This document shows positions 44,555 to 53,334 of a stretch of 64,000 nt of DNA, piece by piece. Numbering within the stretch: the first letter of the stretch is position 1; each line of letters opens with the position of its first letter. Location: assembly GCF_002572525.1 (NCBI RefSeq), contig NZ_PDBS01000002.1, forward strand, positions 62,001-126,000, read 5' to 3'. This DNA is from Natrinema sp. CBA1119. Its GTDB lineage: Archaea; Halobacteriota; Halobacteria; Halobacteriales; Natrialbaceae. Under the pieces are notes generated by a model. The model had not been told where the DNA came from. It worked only from the letters and a program-made list of their open reading frames with translations, and did not search any database. The position numbers were made by a program, and so were the translations under genes.

Positions 44555-45658
44555 CTAACCCATATTATCCAGCGCGTTTCGGCGATCCTCTATAGGTGCC
44601 TGATCGTACTTCATCGTTGTCTCTACTGATTTATGCCGCAGCTGTGACTTTGCTGCGGCCAAATCTTCCTCTCGAGCCATATATGTTCCAGTTGAGTGTC
44701 GAATAGCGTACCACGATAGGCTTCGATCAATCTCAGCGATCTCACAGAGACTGTCGATCAGGTAAGTGAGTGACGACGAACTGTATGGATTACTATGGCG
44801 AGTCAGCCAAAGTTGGTCCGTGTCGTTATACTTATCGTACATTTCGCGCTCTTCGAGCCACCGTGCCAGATATTCTGCTGTTTCGTGCCGGAGGATAACA
44901 GTCCAGTTATCCTCATTCTTTGATGATTCGTCTTCCGGAATCCGAAGTGCGGCGTTTTCCACGTCTACCCAGTAGGTTTTAGCTCGCCCAACTTCGATAG
45001 GTCGAAGTCCTGCGTCAAAAGACGTGTGGACAATACTGGAATATTTGAAACCGTTCGTACGGTCCCAATCGTCTTTCGATACTTCGTTCATCGGTTTACC
45101 GTATCGACGTGCAAGGAATCGTTTCCACTCGGACCGTTTTTCCGGTGAAAGTGCAGCGTAGGCGGGAACGGTTCCGAACTCGAGAACAGCTTCACGAAGG
45201 GCCTTTCGTTCATCCATTGTTACGTAGTCTTTCGGTTGAGTGGCACCTGATGGTGAACTGATAGAGATTTCAGACTCCCACTCATCTATGTCATTTCGGA
45301 ATCGGAAGTACGCCTTGAGGGTGAACTTTACATTATGTAGATGGGATCCTGAGTATTCATCATCAGAGAATACCTGTTCCTGTAGGTATTCGTCGGCGTC
45401 ATCATGCTCGAGATCGAGAGTGTAACCGCCTCGATGATCCCAAGCCCACCGATAGAACTTGTCGGTGATACTCGCGTAGTTTCGCGCGGTGTCATGAGCG
45501 TATCTCTCGAGCTTTTCGGGGTCTTTGCCCATGCGAGTGAGCCATTTAATGTATTTCTTCCGATGACCCTTGTAGGCAACTAATTGCCGTTCGTTGAGAT
45601 ATTTTCGCGAGGGACCGGGAATAAGAACGATACCTTCAACTTTCTCGGGCTCAGACAT
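44555..45658 (-). CDS. Tyrosine recombinase/integrase
   Basis: A 367-residue site-specific recombinase. The N-terminal SAM-like DNA-binding domain spans about 20-130 (YKGHRKKYIKWLTRMGK, NYASITDKFYRWAWD). The catalytic domain has Arg in DAGLRPIEV, Arg-His in WYAIRHSTGTYM (the HxxR His is replaced by Tyr), His in LRHKSVETTMKY and the nucleophile Tyr in MKYDQ. This pattern is common in haloarchaeal integrases. It may have served a local integrated element; the only tRNA-like genes nearby are at 48639 and 53899. No attachment site could be assigned to it. Confidence 0.85.
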   Translation of the reverse strand: MSEPEKVEGIVLIPGPSRKYLNERQLVAYKGHRKKYIKWLTRMGKDPEKLERYAHDTARNYASITDKFYRWAWDHRGGYTLDLEHDDADEYLQEQVFSDDEYSGSHLHNVKFTLKAYFRFRNDIDEWESEISISSPSGATQPKDYVTMDERKALREAVLEFGTVPAYAALSPEKRSEWKRFLARRYGKPMNEVSKDDWDRTNGFKYSSIVHTSFDAGLRPIEVGRAKTYWVDVENAALRIPEDESSKNEDNWTVILRHETAEYLARWLEEREMYDKYNDTDQLWLTRHSNPYSSSSLTYLIDSLCEIAEIDRSLSWYAIRHSTGTYMAREEDLAAAKSQLRHKSVETTMKYDQAPIEDRRNALDNMG

Positions 45659-45691
45659 AGGTACACACCCCGATGACGGCGATTCCGGCGT

Positions 45692-46381
45692 TTGTGGGTC
45701 AGTTCAATCGAACTGCGATGGTCTGAGTGGTCGTCATGGTTTCGTCGGTCGAAGCCGGTGAAATCGCAGGACGCGACGGGGTTCGAAACATATCAACTCG
45801 GTGGGGTGGCAGAGAGTGCCACCACGTCCGTTTGTATCCTATCGCAGATCCACGGCCTCGGGTTTCCGATACTGGCCGAACAGATCGAACCCTACCGGTC
45901 CTACAGTGTCACCGAGTTAGCCCTGTCGCTGCTGGCCTTTCAGTACCGCTTTGGGAACGGCACCATGCTCTCGAGTGGCGAAGTCGGCACCTTCGGCGTT
46001 CCGATCATGCCCGCCGATGTCGGCGCGAACTACGTCTGTTCGAACTGCAACGAAGCCGTGCGCGGTGTCTCTCGTCCCGGCGAGAGAATCTGTTGCGTCA
46101 TCCCCCCAGTATGCGACGTGCCCGCTGATCTCCAATCATCTAGGCGGGCGGTTTTCCAGACCATCAATCTACGAATAGCGACTACACGCGACCCCGGCAA
46201 CTGCCAGCGTGCTACTGACAGCGCTCGCCCGACGAAGATCGTACTGTCGCGTGTTCCCGTACGTGACACAGTCCGAATCCCCATGTCCCGCGAGTGGGCG
46301 TTTCCTCTCCCCCGTGCCGCTCGCGGTCTTTTCACGCTCACCTCGTTGCGAGTAACTGTGGGCCATGAAGTACTTATCTGA
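45692..46381 (+). other. Uncertain coding region with a Cys-rich segment
   Basis: A plus-strand frame contains ILSQIHGLGFPILAEQIEPY, LALSLLAFQYRFGNGTML and CSNCNEAVRGVSRPGERICC, which could be the remnant of a zinc-ribbon protein, but the start (ATG near 45692) and the C-terminal part look unnatural and competing frames are equally long. I cannot decide whether a gene is present. Nothing else is supportable between 45659 and 46657. Confidence 0.3.
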
Positions 46382-46657
46382 GGTCGTGATAGCCCCAACG
46401 GTCGCGTCCGAGGTATGCGCGACGTTCATCATCCCGCTCGACGTCAGTCGTTGTCAGACGCTTTCGCTGGGCGCTGTTTCCTCGTGGTATCTGAATGGAG
46501 CGGATGGGGGAGCCGCCCCAGACTCATGAGCAGGATGTCTTGTATGCTGTTCTGCGGGGACCATGTGAGAAGTTCACAAGTGCCGCTATGAATCCAGCGA
46601 CGACTCGCAGGTGGTGCGTATTCGAGACACCCCGCGTGCTGAATGAGAATTTGTCGG

Positions 46658-46885
46658 TTAGTCGTCGGTCTGAAACAGTCGGTCGTCGAACTCCCCGTTT
46701 GGTGGGTGGCGTGCTTGGACCGGCTGGTCGGCGTCGATCGACGCGTTGAACGAAACCAGACAGTAGGTGCATCGCAGCACCAACCAGCCCTTGCGGTCGA
46801 ACACGATTTCGATATCACCCGGATGGGCTTGGCACTCAGGGCAGTTGAGATTGACGTAGCGGCCGTCGGGAATCTGGCTACTCAT
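46658..46885 (-). CDS. Small zinc-ribbon protein
   Basis: 75 residues: MSSQIPDGRYVNLNCPECQA, then VLRCTYCLVSFNA. The two CxxC pairs (CPEC and CTYC) about 25 residues apart form a classic zinc ribbon. The ATG at 46885 lies just past a short frame ending YVACERPRMDTLEETDE that may be the relic of another zinc-ribbon gene. Function unknown; such ribbons often bind nucleic acid. Confidence 0.6.
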   Translation of the reverse strand: MSSQIPDGRYVNLNCPECQAHPGDIEIVFDRKGWLVLRCTYCLVSFNASIDADQPVQARHPPNGEFDDRLFQTDD

Positions 46886-46939
46886 CGGTCTCCTCGAGCG
46901 TGTCCATCCGCGGGCGCTCACAGGCGACGTAGGCAGTTC

Positions 46940-47179
46940 ATGTCGGGTAAGCTCGACTGCATGGCCCACTCCACAGACGGCGCACGACTCCGTCTTCTGA
47001 CGAGAATGCCAGCGTCGATAGAAACCGGTGAGAGTACACGCTACGATCTCTTGTATACTGACGAGGATGAGGGTGTGAAGGTTATTGCTGAGTGCGGCAC
47101 GGAGATCGGTGAGGCAATTGGTTTCTGGAAGATTGAGGAATTGACAAGAACAGAGGTAACCAGAATTTGTTCTGGATGA
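46940..47179 (+). CDS. Unknown small protein
   Basis: 79 residues: MSGKLDCMAHSTDGARLRLL, then DLLYTDEDEGVKVIAECGTE and an amphipathic end. No family is recognised. The frame runs upstream without a natural start, so 46940 is a guess; it may be a truncated gene. It is convergent with the winged-helix gene at 47204-47434. Confidence 0.4.
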   Translation: MSGKLDCMAHSTDGARLRLLTRMPASIETGESTRYDLLYTDEDEGVKVIAECGTEIGEAIGFWKIEELTRTEVTRICSG

Positions 47180-47203
47180 GAGAGTTTCAATGAATCAGGA
47201 TTC

Positions 47204-47434
47204 TCATTTAGAGATCATATAGAGTTGCTGGCGTGCATCTTGGAAAGATACTTGTTTCTCAATTAACTCTTCCTCTTCAAGCCGATTAAGTGCATATCGA
47301 ACGGTCCGTGCAACGAGTTTTGTCTTCTCAATGAGTTCCTTTTGGGTACATTTGCCCTCGTGTTCTAACGTCTTGTAGACAAGTTTCGAGCTTGGAGGTA
47401 GTTCTTCAAGCGACGCTTCTGTTGAAGAGTTCAT
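47204..47434 (-). CDS. Small winged-helix regulator (MarR/TrmB-like)
   Basis: A 76-residue wHTH: LPPSSKLVYKTLEHEGKCTQ, KELIEKTKLVARTVRYALNR (recognition helix) and LEEEELIEKQVSFQDARQQL (wing). This is the layout of minimal haloarchaeal MarR-like regulators. The ATG at 47434 precedes it directly; the upstream frame to 47500 is discarded. The target is unknown. Confidence 0.75.
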   Translation of the reverse strand: MNSSTEASLEELPPSSKLVYKTLEHEGKCTQKELIEKTKLVARTVRYALNRLEEEELIEKQVSFQDARQQLYMISK

Positions 47435-47579
47435 GTTATATGTTATCAGTCGTTCATGGCTTGTATAGATAGTTTCGGTTTGACGCTTCTCTTGCGCCAA
47501 TGGTGATGTTTATATGAGAATTATAGCGATCACCAGCGTTCCGGCATCTATTTATATCGTATCACGTCTGTGAACAGAT

Positions 47580-47765
47580 ATGGGTCTTACTATCAATGTG
47601 GAAGATGATGCAAATGTCGAACTTGATGATGTAGATATCAATATCTATGGAGATACAATAGAATTTTCTGTTGAAGGAGAGATCACAGATGTCCCTTCGG
47701 AACTACTGACTAAATTCATTGGAGAGAAGCTATCACCAGTGGAGATTACCTTCGAAAGAGATTAA
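47580..47765 (+). CDS. Unknown small acidic protein
   Basis: 61 residues, very acidic, beta-rich pattern (LTINVEDDANVELDDVDINI, YGDTIEFSVEGEITD). ATTTATATCG at 47551-47560 is placed as a TATA box for a leaderless message starting at the ATG. It is co-directional with the HalOD1 gene 50 bases downstream. Function unknown. Confidence 0.5.
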   Translation: MGLTINVEDDANVELDDVDINIYGDTIEFSVEGEITDVPSELLTKFIGEKLSPVEITFERD

Positions 47766-47814
47766 TAAATATAGCAACCATTATACACGCGGTACATGAC
47801 TTGCTTCTATAGCA

Positions 47815-48075
47815 ATGACTGAACACGATACAGGGCCTACGACTCCCTCTGCTCCAACTCCTGATAGTGTACAGGTGATTAAAACAATCGCAGATCATCT
47901 TGATCAGGATCCAACCGAGGTCGACTTCACATTTAGTGACTATCTTGATCCCGATGCGCTTGATTCACTTCTCGAGTCTTCTACTGAAGAGTTAGTTGTC
48001 GCATTTACGATTGAAGACCTGCTTGTTACCGTGGCAAACGATGGGACAATCGAGGTTAGAGATCATCAAAACTGA
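47815..48075 (+). CDS. HalOD1-domain protein
   Basis: An 86-residue protein matching the halobacterial output domain 1: VIKTIADHLDQDPTEVDFTF, DYLDPDALDSLLES and ELVVAFTIEDLLVTVANDGT. HalOD1 is found alone or attached to receiver domains and is thought to act as a signalling output; its molecular role is unknown. A related protein lies at 56273-56569. The N-terminus is Thr/Pro-rich and probably disordered. Confidence 0.75.
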   Translation: MTEHDTGPTTPSAPTPDSVQVIKTIADHLDQDPTEVDFTFSDYLDPDALDSLLESSTEELVVAFTIEDLLVTVANDGTIEVRDHQN

Positions 48076-48114
48076 TTATGGCTTATTCAGGAGTATTGAC
48101 AGTAATATCATCAG

Positions 48115-48531
48115 ATGAATATAGCCATTTGTATGACCGGTTCACTGGTGGCAGGTATCTGGGATGATCTCTTTGAACAAGTCGGAGACGATCTTCGAGT
48201 TGTAACACGGTACAAGCCGACAGAGTTTGACACGAAGATGCGGGACGATGTTCGTGCGAAGTATACTTGCGAAGAGGACCGGATTGTGGTGGATGATACA
48301 ATCGTTAAGCAGCTTGGACTCGATGATACCGAGGAGGCGTTCAAGACAGGTGATCTCCATGCACTTGTGCGAGTCTTCGATGATGCTTGGATTCTATCGT
48401 GGACGGATGATCTCCCCAAGAAATCAGGTCTCATGATCTCTATCCAGCGAGATGGGGCGACAGCATCAATGGATGATCTCGAATGGTGTATTCAGTACCT
48501 CGATACTGAGATCGCTCTGTTGGTAGACTGA
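48115..48531 (+). CDS. Unknown protein (DUF7522-like)
   Basis: A 138-residue acidic protein: VGDDLRVVTRYKPTEFDTKM, RDDVRAKYTCEEDRIVVDD, LHALVRVFDDAWILSWTDD. It resembles a widespread uncharacterised haloarchaeal family that I know as DUF7522 (identification from memory of the pattern). It lies 39 bases after the HalOD1 gene and may be co-transcribed with it. Confidence 0.6.
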   Translation: MNIAICMTGSLVAGIWDDLFEQVGDDLRVVTRYKPTEFDTKMRDDVRAKYTCEEDRIVVDDTIVKQLGLDDTEEAFKTGDLHALVRVFDDAWILSWTDDLPKKSGLMISIQRDGATASMDDLEWCIQYLDTEIALLVD

Positions 48532-48638
48532 CTACGTTTTGGAGAAATGGTATAGGCCGATATTTCTTGCTTTGCGTAGTGGTCGGTATACGATAAATAG
48601 GAAGAGCTATGGAACTTATTTCTCTTTGTCTGTGTGCT

Positions 48639-48747
48639 GGGCCTTTAGCTTAGTCTGGTGAGAGCCCTCGGCTCATAACACGATCTGGCACCGGGTGAGG
48701 ACGTGTGAGATACCGAGTGGTCACTGGTTCAAATCCGGTAAGGCCCA
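48639..48747 (+). tRNA. tRNA with CAU anticodon (Met or Ile2), with intron
   Basis: Acceptor stem GGGCCTT/AAGGCCC with discriminator A, D arm, anticodon stem CTCGG/CCGAG with loop CTCATAA, and T arm ACTGG-TTCAAAT-CCGGT. CAU is at 48674-48676. An intron (48678-48711, 34 nt) follows position 37; its ends pair as ACACG/CGTGT, fitting an archaeal bulge-helix-bulge site. Mature length is 75 nt. CAU serves elongator Met, initiator Met or, after agmatidine modification, Ile; the GGGCC start and lack of initiator pairs leave Met(e) or Ile2. Confidence 0.85.
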
Positions 48748-48788
48748 TAGACCGACAGTTCTTCGATAGAGTGGACAGTAGCCGAGCT

Positions 48789-49187
48789 TTATGAGTCCTC
48801 AATAGCGTCAGCAATACGCTTGAGAGCGCGGGTCTGATCACGCAGTTCATCGCGGAGTTGTCGAACCTCACTTACGAGTTCCTCATTGCTGGTTTCCTGA
48901 CCTCCAGCACCGCTAGGAGGGCCACCAGGACCGCCGCCCATCATCCCACCCATCATCTGCGCCATTGGATTCCCGCCGCCCATACCACCGCCACCCATTC
49001 CGGGGCCGCCACCCATACCACCGCCGAACGGACTTTCAGGGGGTTCACCTTCACCGTCACCCTCTTCGGCTCGCTTTTCACGGATTTCCTCCACTCGCTC
49101 ACGGAAAGATTGATCTTCAGATCCGTCTTGGTTCTCTGCGGTTTCTTGCGTCCGCTCGTTACTGTTACCGGTGTCTTCGTCAGCCAT
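48789..49187 (-). CDS. Gly/Met-rich protein with C-terminal coiled coil
   Basis: A 132-residue protein with three parts: a charged helix-forming N-terminus (residues 1-52), a Gly/Met/Pro repeat region (GGGMGGGPGMGGGGMGGGNP and more, 54-96) and a C-terminal coiled coil (SEVRQLRDELRDQTRALKRI, 104-123). The low-complexity centre suggests self-association or a metal-rich surface. I know of no function. It is transcribed towards the tRNA and has the strongest compositional bias in the window. Confidence 0.65.
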   Translation of the reverse strand: MADEDTGNSNERTQETAENQDGSEDQSFRERVEEIREKRAEEGDGEGEPPESPFGGGMGGGPGMGGGGMGGGNPMAQMMGGMMGGGPGGPPSGAGGQETSNEELVSEVRQLRDELRDQTRALKRIADAIEDS

Positions 49188-49727
49188 ACATCCGATTCTC
49201 TCCTTTCACCGTAAAAGACTGGCGACTGATAACGGTCCCCACTCTACTGATCATCTATAGTAATTTCCAGAAGTGTCTACTCACACCTATCATTCGATCC
49301 TCGAGAGACAACGAGACACGCCGATCTTCGGCGGGTACCACTACAAAGACTTCCGGATTCTACTATAGTAAGCCGGTTGATGACGGAAAAGCCGGTTACA
49401 AGCCGGCTCACAGGTACGTCAGTGGGGAGGAGTACCTGTTTACCCTGGTGGTTCGGCAGAGATGTCCACGGATGTCTCGAGCGGATTCCCAGGGCAATTT
49501 CCCCTTCGTTGCAAAACGTGATAAACCACCGACAATGAGGCATGTGTTTCCGTATCATACATCCCCCTCTGAATGCTCAACGGTCACCTGCAGCTGTATA
49601 TCGAGTGGATTTTTGTCTGATCCAGTCCCTCAATACGGCAGAGACAGTGCTTTAGGTTGGTTGCTTAGATCCTGTAGGTGAGTGACAACCCATCACTTAC
49701 CTGTTTGGCGTCCTGTTAAATAGATAG
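49188..49727. other. Intergenic stretch, no gene seen
   Basis: Short frames on both strands (for example 49277-49558 minus) have no coding character that I trust. A short tract of repeats of the type AGCCGGTT (49372-49407) occurs. No gene is called. Confidence 0.35.
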
Positions 49728-50141
49728 ATGCCATCACCAGATTTCCAGCATCCACAGTCGGCGATTCACTGCGATAAGTGCCGGTCTGCCGTCCAGTCTG
49801 GTAGTCAGCAGGCACTTTCCTTTCTACTGTTGGATCAGCTTACGATCCCTATTATCAGTTGCGACGACCACCTTAAGCGATTCACTTCGGTTTGTGGGTT
49901 AACCTCTGAAGATACTGCTGAGTTCCTTCATCATCGTCCAGCTGGCGGTATCTCTTGTCCTAGCTGCCGCCTTGCACCGTATAATTCCGCTCAGACAATG
50001 ATACCGGTTCAAGAGGGAGCAATTGTACCTATGGCATGTTCGAAGCATCAGTCAGAGATTGTTCAGCGGTTCCACACTGGTCTTCAAACACAGCAACAGA
50101 TAGACTCCAGTCTCAGTACTTACGCAAGTCCGTCACTATGA
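49728..50141 (+). CDS. Unknown zinc-binding protein
   Basis: 137 residues. Cys/His pairs suggest two zinc sites: IHCDKC (14-18) with SCDDH (44-48), and SCPSC (76-80) with CSKH (103-106). No family is recognised. This architecture of repeated half-knuckles is common in haloarchaeal plasmid proteins. The gene is monocistronic. Confidence 0.6.
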   Translation: MPSPDFQHPQSAIHCDKCRSAVQSGSQQALSFLLLDQLTIPIISCDDHLKRFTSVCGLTSEDTAEFLHHRPAGGISCPSCRLAPYNSAQTMIPVQEGAIVPMACSKHQSEIVQRFHTGLQTQQQIDSSLSTYASPSL

Positions 50142-50228
50142 GCTCCGTCGTGGCCATATAGGTTCAGAACGCCGGTTGAGAGCTCTACAGTAGCTACCTG
50201 CTTACAAATGGTATATCCGTGTTTTTGG

Positions 50229-50384
50229 TCACCGTCGTTGTGATTTTGCTCCACGGACCTCTGCTCCGTCCCGGAGTTTATCGGGGCACTGTGGACAGGC
50301 GCGCGGTTCATCAACATCATCGGGTGTGAATACACGGGCATATCGTTCAGTGACGTGCGTCCCACAATTCTGGCATTCAGGCAT
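50229..50384 (-). CDS. 51-residue zinc-ribbon protein (DUF7563-like)
   Basis: MPECQNCGTHVTERYARVFT, then VDEPRACPQCPDKLRDG: two CxxC pairs separated by about 20 residues, with a basic tail. It is too short to be picked up by usual ORF cut-offs. The same small family (which I know as DUF7563) is represented at 57497-57643. The ATG at 50384 is clear; function unknown, probably a nucleic-acid-binding or regulatory ribbon. Confidence 0.7.
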   Translation of the reverse strand: MPECQNCGTHVTERYARVFTPDDVDEPRACPQCPDKLRDGAEVRGAKSQRR

Positions 50385-50415
50385 CTTCTATCAACTCCCG
50401 ATTTGGTTGCATGAG

Positions 50416-50762
50416 TCATATATTGATCAATAAAGCTGCAAGCTGGTTGGCTACACGCTGTGTTTCCTGACGGAACTTGTCGGCCAAGTCGGCCTCGCCT
50501 TCGTTCTCTAACTGGTGGGGATGATGTTCAGAATCTCGAATGCTTTGTCGTAGAGGCAGCCGGCGCCCAGCCATGTCGGCTCTGACGGTGTACTCATCAA
50601 GTAGTAACCGTTACGAACGTCGTCCTGGAGCTTGTTCGACTCTTTTAGGATGTCGTCGACACGGTCCTTCTTCGTATCCTGCTCGTCTTCACCGAAGTCT
50701 TGGCTTGAAAGCTGTAGGTTTTACCCGAGCTGCTTGATGTTCTGGTTTGGATCGTCGGTCAT
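50416..50762 (-). pseudogene. Unknown gene with nonsense and frameshift
   Basis: Reading from the ATG at 50762, MTDDPNQNIKQLG is followed by a TAA stop, then NLQLSSQDFGEDEQDTKKDR and VDDILKESNKLQDDVRNGYY, and after a frameshift near the poly-C stretch at about 50516 LENEGEADLADKFRQETQRV ending at 50416-50418. The start overlaps the stop of the membrane-protein gene (ATGA), so the pair once formed an operon. The family is unknown, predicted helical. Confidence 0.55.
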
Positions 50763-51244
50763 GAGAATGGATTCGTCTTCTCGAGGAGACCGGTCATTGT
50801 CCCAGCAGTGGTCGTCATTTGGTTGCCGGTGCTTCCCGGTGCTGTGGTATTTTGAAATGGGTCCGCGGATCCGATCTGGTTCAGGTTATGGATGACCTCT
50901 GTTTCGTTGAACGTGACCTCTGCACCGGTGACAGCTACGTACCCGTTCATCACGCCGAACACTATCAGAATCCAGATCGCGGTCGCGATAAAGACCATCC
51001 AGTAGCAAAAGACCTCACCTTCGCGGCCGTCCCAGATATCGAGGAGGAAAGAAACGAGATAGAACTGGGACATGAAGTAGACGAACAACGGGATTACTCC
51101 CTCAATTAACGCGGTGAACACACGGGCGTGCAGTAGCATTTCGACCGCGTGCATCGCTAGTTCAGGGGCTTTGAGTGTTCCGTACTGCATGGCTTGATCA
51201 ATGATTGGGAGAACGCGGTTCCCCAGGAGATCTGGTCCCGCCAT
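50759..51244 (-). CDS. Membrane protein, possibly the 3' part of a frameshifted gene
   Basis: 161 residues with three hydrophobic segments (FTALIEGVIPLFVYFMSQFY, FYLVSFLL region, FCYWMVFIATAIWILIVFGV). Upstream, the frame 51157-51474 in another phase (MRHVVYGFLPERKNYESTSF and FRIVYSQNTQTILDLAW) runs into the same sequence, and its DLAW joins AGPDLLGN if one base is skipped. I therefore suspect a single membrane protein split by a frameshift near 51240. A type IV secretion or conjugation component is conceivable but unsupported. Confidence 0.5.
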   Translation of the reverse strand: MAGPDLLGNRVLPIIDQAMQYGTLKAPELAMHAVEMLLHARVFTALIEGVIPLFVYFMSQFYLVSFLLDIWDGREGEVFCYWMVFIATAIWILIVFGVMNGYVAVTGAEVTFNETEVIHNLNQIGSADPFQNTTAPGSTGNQMTTTAGTMTGLLEKTNPFS

Positions 51245-51474
51245 GCTAAGTCGAGGATAGTCTGTGTGTTTTGACTGTAGACGATTCTGAAGACTGTAGT
51301 CAGTATCGCGAAGGAGGTGAGCTTCTTGATATAGCGTTTAGCTGCCTTCCAGGATCTTCGTGATCCTGGCTTTGAGAAAGAAGTAGATTCGTAGTTTTTC
51401 CTTTCCGGAAGAAACCCATACACAACATGTCTCATTTTGCCTAAAAAAGAAGACGGCAGTATCCAAATAGGCAA
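51157..51474 (-). pseudogene. 5' part of the frameshifted membrane-protein gene
   Basis: The open frame from 51474 (or ATG 51438, MRHVVYGFLPE) encodes a basic helix (WKAAKRYIKKLTS) and a hydrophobic segment (FAILTTVFRIVYS). Its last 30 codons overlap the next frame and have no coding character, consistent with a frameshift rather than two real overlapping genes. Confidence 0.45.
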
Positions 51475-51559
51475 ACTCTCACACGATGGAGATGCAAGAC
51501 GGAGGCTCTTCGCTACTCGTATTCTAATATTTCCGTTATTGTCAGCTCAATGTACTCCT

Positions 51560-52255
51560 CTAAGGATATCTCCCGTTGGCGTACTGCTGTGCCCAATCAT
51601 GCATAATGAAAAAGTTACCAAGATCGTTCCCAGATCCGTCCATAAATATCGCTTGCATCAGCTCTGACCCATGTGGTGACCCTGAATTCACTAGTTCAGC
51701 ATATGAAACTGCGACAGTTTCTACTTCTTGCCTCATCTCCTGATCCGAATTTGCAGCAGTTACGTAATCTAACCAGACATAATCACTACCGCCATCAAGG
51801 AACTCAACTTGGAGTCCGTCTCCCCGTAACTGACCATCCAGATCATCAAGCGACGTTACATCACTAACTAAATCGGCAGAACTACTCTCACCTGTGTCTG
51901 TTCTCTCGCTACTATCAGTTGCTTCGGCTGAGTTAGTATCACCCCCAGTAGCTTCCGCTGCCTCTGGATCACCATCTACTTCTGCCTCTCCAGGCCCGGC
52001 ATTTTCCTCAGGGGCGTCAAATAGGAGCGGTAGAGAAACCATTAGAAGTGCTGAGAAAGCAAAGAAGGCGATAATAGTGTAGATAGAGGTGACATATAAC
52101 GTCCGTTTTAGACTGGAGGATTTTGCTTTTGATACCTCATATGAGTCATAATTTTCCCAGGCTTTTCTCCAGTGAGGAGTAGTTTTATAGTGAAGAGAGG
52201 GTGTTTCAATCAATATATCGCTCAATTTGCGAACTTTTGAATGGAGATTTTTCAC
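51560..52255 (-). CDS. Single-span membrane protein; upstream zinc ribbon cut off by an in-frame TAG
   Basis: 231 residues from a GTG at 52255: a basic N-terminal part, one membrane segment (TLYVTSIYTIIAFFAFSALL, about 52-74) and an external acidic, disordered linker followed by a globular part (DLDGQLRGDGLQVEFLDGGS, QEMRQEVETVAVSYAELVN). Immediately upstream in the same frame, ATG 52354 starts MGIKCDDCETEAK, a TAG (52313-52315) and then ECPICGRPFADQ, which together are a zinc ribbon. The original protein was therefore probably about 264 residues; the TAG either inactivates it or forces internal initiation. Such zinc-ribbon/TM proteins are frequent in haloarchaea and uncharacterised. Confidence 0.55.
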   Translation of the reverse strand: MKNLHSKVRKLSDILIETPSLHYKTTPHWRKAWENYDSYEVSKAKSSSLKRTLYVTSIYTIIAFFAFSALLMVSLPLLFDAPEENAGPGEAEVDGDPEAAEATGGDTNSAEATDSSERTDTGESSSADLVSDVTSLDDLDGQLRGDGLQVEFLDGGSDYVWLDYVTAANSDQEMRQEVETVAVSYAELVNSGSPHGSELMQAIFMDGSGNDLGNFFIMHDWAQQYANGRYP

Positions 52256-52498
52256 TAGACCAGAACGCTGATCCGCAAATGGCCGACCGCAAATCGGGCA
52301 TTCCCGTTCTGTCTATTTTGCTTCTGTCTCACAGTCATCACATTTGATCCCCATAGCGATTCCATACCACCACTGGTTAATAATATAACATTACTACAGC
52401 CGATTGGAAAATCAGTTTATAGGTAGTTTCGTTCTGCTCCTGGATTGGCCGTAAAGTGCCAGTAATGTTTATCCGGAAGGTATCCCTCGGACGAGGTA

Positions 52499-53031
52499 TG
52501 GACGATATCCAGGGCCAGATGATCCTGAACGTGGAAGACCTGGTTGGGGGGGCACAAAGCATTAGAGTGGGCAGTTGACGTATCCAGTGAATTGGTGGTT
52601 CTCGAGCTCGGTGATGGATCACTGCTGATCCCTGTCAACGATGTTGAGGGCAACAGGCCTGGAGTCTTCCAGACAAAAGGATTTGATGACTGGGACGATC
52701 TCACCGGCTCCATGATCACTAATCTAGCTCCAATGTCAGAGGAAGCGATGGAGTACCGGGACTGGGATCCGTCTGATTATCGACCGCCCGTCCTCACACT
52801 TGATACTGGAGGGCATCTGTACCTATAGTAGTCGTTGAAAGTCAGTGCACATCCCGTTCGCGAATTCGCGGCCAGCGAAGACTCGCTGGCCGCTTCACTG
52901 CGAGCGGTGAGTAAATCGTTTCAACGACTACTATAGTAGCTGATCCTGAAGGCAACCAGTTCGGTGTCTTGTTCCGGGTTCAGGACGACGAAACCTTTAT
53001 CGTCGACTTCGAGCCAGCAACAGGGGAGTAA
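52499..53031 (+). pseudogene. Unknown gene with homopolymer frameshift and MITE insertion
   Basis: It starts MDDIQGQMILNVEDLVGG (52499), shifts frame at a run of seven G (52547-52553), continues EWAVDVSSELVVLELGDGSL and MEYRDWDPSDYRPPVLTLDT, and is then interrupted at 52826 by a 108-bp MITE. Beyond it the frame resumes VADPEGNQFGVLFRVQDDET and ends at 53029-53031. Removing the MITE and one TA restores ...GGHLYL-VADPEGNQF. The C-terminal DPEGNQFGV motif recalls glyoxalase/VOC-fold proteins but the identification is weak. Confidence 0.65.
52826..52933. mobile_element. 108-bp MITE with TA target duplication
   Basis: Perfect 15-bp terminal inverted repeats TAGTAGTCGTTGAAA/TTTCAACGACTACTA, flanked by TA on both sides (52824-52825 and 52934-52935). 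The interior has further palindromes (GCGAATTCGC, GCCAGCGA...TCGCTGGC) and no coding capacity. TA duplication is typical of IS630/Tc1-mariner-type transposases; no such transposase is in the window. Confidence 0.85.
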
Positions 53032-53034
53032 TCC

Positions 53035-53310
53035 TTAGAAATCCACGTACTGTGATTCCCACTCTCGCCGCTCTTGCAGTTGTTCAAGACCAACATCCGT
53101 GATATCGTAGTAGTTGGTCCGGCGATCCAGTTGCCCTTTCTCCACTAACTCCTTGTTGACGATGGTGTCAAGATTCGGGTAGAGCCGGCCATGGTTGATT
53201 TCTGAACTATAGTACTGCTCTACTTCATCTTTCACATCTTGGCCTGATGGCTGTTCGTTGCCTGCGATCACGTACAGCAGGTCGCGTTGAAACCCTGTCA
53301 GATCGTCCAT
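53035..53310 (-). CDS. PadR-family transcriptional regulator (paralogue 3)
   Basis: A 91-residue winged helix, nearly identical in layout to 27843-28115: GFQRDLLYVIAGNEQPSGQD, INHGRLYPNLDTIVNKELVE, KGQLDRRTNYYDITDVG. Its 3' end is convergent with the interrupted gene (stops four bases apart). The upstream motif (53335-53368) is shared with paralogue 1. The retention of three PadR paralogues suggests separate targets. Confidence 0.88.
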   Translation of the reverse strand: MDDLTGFQRDLLYVIAGNEQPSGQDVKDEVEQYYSSEINHGRLYPNLDTIVNKELVEKGQLDRRTNYYDITDVGLEQLQERREWESQYVDF

Positions 53311-53334
53311 AATCCGTTCTCACTGGCTAGAGTA

